Shown: piece after piece, positions 62,189 to 64,000 of the stretch | Layout: each line of letters begins with the position of its first letter | How positions within the stretch are numbered: position 1 is the stretch's first letter | Origin: Clostridium neonatale | GTDB taxonomy: Bacteria; Bacillota; Clostridia; Clostridiales; Clostridiaceae | Length of the DNA: 64,000 bases | Direction: 5' to 3' | NCBI RefSeq assembly: GCF_001458595.1 | Contig: NZ_LN890327.1 | Location: 264,178 to 328,177, forward strand | Made by a program: the position numbers and the translations under genes | The notes under the pieces: generated by a model | Database searches by the model: none | What the model saw: the letters and a program-made list of their open reading frames with translations, nothing else | Told to the model about the DNA's origin: nothing

Positions 62189-62515
62189 ATGAATATACTG
62201 TTAAGTTGTTGTGCAGGTATGTCTACAAGTATTCTTGTAGAATGTATTTTACAAGAATGTGAAAAACAAGGGAAAGATTATAATATTAAAACTGTTGATC
62301 AAGGGATTTTAAAAGATGAAATTAATGGAGTTGACGTTATTTTATTAGCACCACAAGTTCGGCATATTTTGAAAAGAGTTGAAAAAATGACAAAGGGGCA
62401 AATACCAATAGGTGTTATTAAAGTAAAAGATTATGGTAAATTAGATGCAGCTGCTATTTTAAAATATGCAGAAGAATTATTTGAAAACCATTCAGCTCAA
62501 AAGTTAATTAAGTAG
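62189..62515 (+). CDS. PTS lactose/cellobiose-type IIB component (copy 1)
   Basis: A 108-aa IIB. Catalytic Cys7 in SCCAGMSTS and the family APQVRHILKRV segment. It follows the regulator by 10 bp with GGGAGG, so it is cotranscribed with it. It is similar but not identical to the IIB at 63242, perhaps a dedicated phosphate relay or sensor for the regulator. Confidence 0.9.
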   Translation: MNILLSCCAGMSTSILVECILQECEKQGKDYNIKTVDQGILKDEINGVDVILLAPQVRHILKRVEKMTKGQIPIGVIKVKDYGKLDAAAILKYAEELFENHSAQKLIK

Positions 62516-62592
62516 AATAATAATAAAAAAGCTTTATATTATTAATTTTGATCTAAAAAAAGAGACAATAGAAATCAAATTAATGCTTTAGG

Positions 62593-62621
62593 AGAGTGTA
62601 ATTAATACACTTTCTTTTTTT
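62593..62621 (+). terminator. Rho-independent terminator after IIB copy 1
   Basis: AGTGTA (62595-62600) pairs with TACACT (62606-62611), stem extended by GA/TC, then T run. Confidence 0.65.
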
Positions 62622-62799
62622 ATACTTAATGACTCATTAATATTAAGCTGAGTTGACCTTTAAGAGAGTGATTTTTTCATTACGTTGTTAACTATAACAA
62701 TAGATAGAGCTATTATGTTTTATTAGAGTATATGTTCTTTTATGGTTTATAAATATTCTATAATCAGTAGTCGGAGGATAAATCATTTTAAATATAATT

Positions 62800-62820
62800 T
62801 TTCCATAATTAAAGTGGAAA
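62800..62820. promoter_or_regulatory. shared inverted repeat upstream of the IIA gene
   Basis: TTTCCAT (62800-62806), then ATTAAAG and TGGAAA (62815-62820). Matches the site before the regulator gene, so both units could respond to the same protein. Confidence 0.6.
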
Positions 62821-62910
62821 TAAAACTGGTGGAGAAATACTTTGAAAAGGTTTATATTTTAAATATAAAATATCAAGTGCACTAGATAAATAAAATAGAG
62901 GAGAAGATAC

Positions 62911-63237
62911 ATGGAAAATAAATACGAAAGTTCATTTGAACTAATTTTAAATGCAGGAAACTCAAAATCAAAATCTTTAATGGCAATTGAAAGTGCAAGA
63001 GAATTTAATTTTGAAGAAGCAGAATCTTTAATTAAAGAAGCAGCAGAGGATTTAAAAGCTGCTCATAATTCACAAACTGAGATGATTCAAGGTGAAGCAA
63101 GAGGAGAAAAACAAGATATTAATGTTATTCTCATTCATGCCCAAGATCATTTAACAACAGCAATGATTATGCTTGAACAAGCTAAAGAATTTACTAATAT
63201 ATATAGGATTTTAAAAGATTTAAAGGAAAGAGGGTAA
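62911..63237 (+). CDS. PTS lactose/cellobiose-type IIA component
   Basis: A 108-aa helical IIA of the lactose/cellobiose family. The phosphorylated His lies in the ILIHAQDHL segment. The NAGNSKSKSLMAIESAREF start is typical. Accepts phosphate from HPr and passes it to IIB. GAGGAG before the ATG. IIB starts 5 bp after its stop. Confidence 0.92.
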   Translation: MENKYESSFELILNAGNSKSKSLMAIESAREFNFEEAESLIKEAAEDLKAAHNSQTEMIQGEARGEKQDINVILIHAQDHLTTAMIMLEQAKEFTNIYRILKDLKERG

Positions 63238-63241
63238 CAAT

Positions 63242-63547
63242 ATGAGAATTATGTTAGCATGTAATGCAGGAATGTCTACTAGTCTTGTGGTAAGTAAAAT
63301 GCAAGAAGCAGCAACACAACAAGGTAAAGAATATAAAATTTGGGCTGTAGAAGAAGGGGAAATAGCTGAAGAGTTGGGGGACTTTGACGTGTTACTTTTA
63401 GGACCACAAGTTCGTCATATCTTAAGAAGGGTTACTAAATTAGTGGGGGGTAAAGCAAAAGTTGCTGTTATAGATGCACCTTCATATGGAAAATGTGATG
63501 GTGAGGCAGTATTGGCTCAAGCTGAAAAATTATATCAGGAGGGATAA
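63242..63547 (+). CDS. PTS lactose/cellobiose-type IIB component (copy 2)
   Basis: A 101-aa IIB with catalytic Cys7 in ACNAGMSTS, and LGPQVRHILRRV. It passes phosphate to the incoming sugar at IIC. AAAGGGTAAC before the ATG. Adjacent to IIA and IIC in the normal transport operon. Confidence 0.92.
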   Translation: MRIMLACNAGMSTSLVVSKMQEAATQQGKEYKIWAVEEGEIAEELGDFDVLLLGPQVRHILRRVTKLVGGKAKVAVIDAPSYGKCDGEAVLAQAEKLYQEG

Positions 63548-63549
63548 AT

Positions 63550-64000
63550 ATGAAAAATTTTTCTAAAATTGAAGATGGATTATTATTGCTTGCTGAAAAA
63601 ATAGATGGAAACAAATATTTAGGAAGTATAAAAAATGCATTTACAGATTTTGTACCATTTATTATTGTAGGATCTTTTGGAACATTATTAAATTCATTAA
63701 TTGCAAATCAGAAAACTGGTCTTGCACAATGGATTCCGTTGTTAGCGAATTTAAAGCCAGCTTTTGATGTACTAAGTTTTGCAACTGTTTCGTGTATGAC
63801 GATTCCAATTGTATTTTTAATTGCAATGCATTTAGCAAAAGATAATGAAATGCCACAATTTACAACTGGTGTATTAAGTTTATGTGCTTATTTAACTGTT
63901 GTCCCATCAACAGTGACTGTTATTAAAGAAGAATTAAAAGGAACAGCAGCTGGCCTTGGAACTTCTTCTTTAGGAGCACAAGGGTTGTTTGTTGGAATGT
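63550..64000 (+). CDS. PTS lactose/cellobiose-type IIC component (partial, cut by window end)
   Basis: The first 150 codons of a IIC permease. Soluble start MKNFSKIEDGLLLLAEKIDG, then membrane segments (AFTDFVPFIIVGSFGTLLNS, TIPIVFLIAMHLAKDNEMPQ, TTGVLSLCAYLTVVPS). Translocates and phosphorylates a beta-glucoside, cellobiose or related sugar. GGAGG before the ATG. Confidence 0.9.
   Translation, partial: MKNFSKIEDGLLLLAEKIDGNKYLGSIKNAFTDFVPFIIVGSFGTLLNSLIANQKTGLAQWIPLLANLKPAFDVLSFATVSCMTIPIVFLIAMHLAKDNEMPQFTTGVLSLCAYLTVVPSTVTVIKEELKGTAAGLGTSSLGAQGLFVGM

Larger units (their letters stand above)
62516..62910. other. intergenic region before the PTS transport genes
   Basis: 395 bp without a gene. 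Holds a terminator (62593-62621), the shared inverted repeat (62800-62820) and, near 62842, TTGAAA with a 16-bp spacer to TATAAA that may be the promoter of the IIA-IIB-IIC genes. Confidence 0.5.

Overview
The window looks like chromosome of an endospore-forming, low-GC Firmicute, most likely a Clostridium sensu stricto species. The base composition is very AT-rich, Shine-Dalgarno sites are strong (AGGAGG/GGAGG), there are CotJC- and CotF-type spore coat genes, and the prophage and ars genes are of clostridial type. The species assignment is inference; no rRNA or tRNA gene was seen.

Layout. (1) 0.3-3.9 kb: a restriction-modification pair. A methylase carries an N-terminal HTH and a PD-(D/E)xK nuclease-like domain, and is followed by a specificity subunit. 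A convergent small gene with its own consensus promoter abuts it. (2) 4.8-5.3 kb: a membrane zincin (DUF3267). (3) About 5.4-42.3 kb: a complete-looking siphovirus-type prophage, nearly all on the + strand. It runs from an XRE/ImmA immunity switch through early regulators, a replication module (DUF2800, DUF2815, A-family DNA polymerase, sigma factor, VapE primase-helicase, VRR-NUC, SNF2 helicase), an orphan MazF-like toxin, HNH, a probable cos region, a DNA methylase, an amidoligase/GGCT pair, terminase, a moron block, head, tail (with a -1 frameshift in the tail chaperone), holin and amidase, to two tandem large serine recombinases. A two-gene counter-oriented cassette with its own promoter and operators sits just before cos. 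(4) 42.3-46.5 kb: four tightly packed genes of unknown function behind their own terminator and extended -10 promoter. This is the best candidate for an undescribed system. (5) 46.5-47.8 kb: the scar of a second, related prophage (HTH/zinc gene, packaging-like DNA, methylase, holin and amidase fragments). (6) 47.9-55.1 kb: an arsenic island (arsR, arsD, arsA, arsC, acr3), a small gene, a MATE exporter broken by one stop codon, an ArsN-like acetyltransferase and a MarR regulator. (7) 55.1-59 kb: a second phage scar and related repeats, with spore coat genes between (Mn-catalase/CotJC, a decayed CotF, an intact CotF-like pair). The two scars carry parallel sequences, so they flank the arsenic island as direct repeats. 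(8) 59.2-64 kb: an ISLre2-type transposase fragment, then a PRD/PTS regulator with lactose/cellobiose-type PTS IIB, IIA, IIB and a IIC cut by the window end. A shared inverted repeat upstream of both PTS units is a likely operator.

How it works together. The prophage can probably maintain lysogeny (XRE repressor, cleavable by ImmA), replicate with its own polymerase and helicases, package by cos, and integrate or excise by serine recombinases. The ars genes would sense (ArsR), shuttle (ArsD), energise (ArsA), reduce (ArsC) and export (Acr3) arsenic, and the GNAT may acetylate an organoarsenical or phosphinothricin-like compound. The PTS block probably imports a beta-glucoside or disaccharide. 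No function is claimed for the 42.4-46.5 kb cluster.
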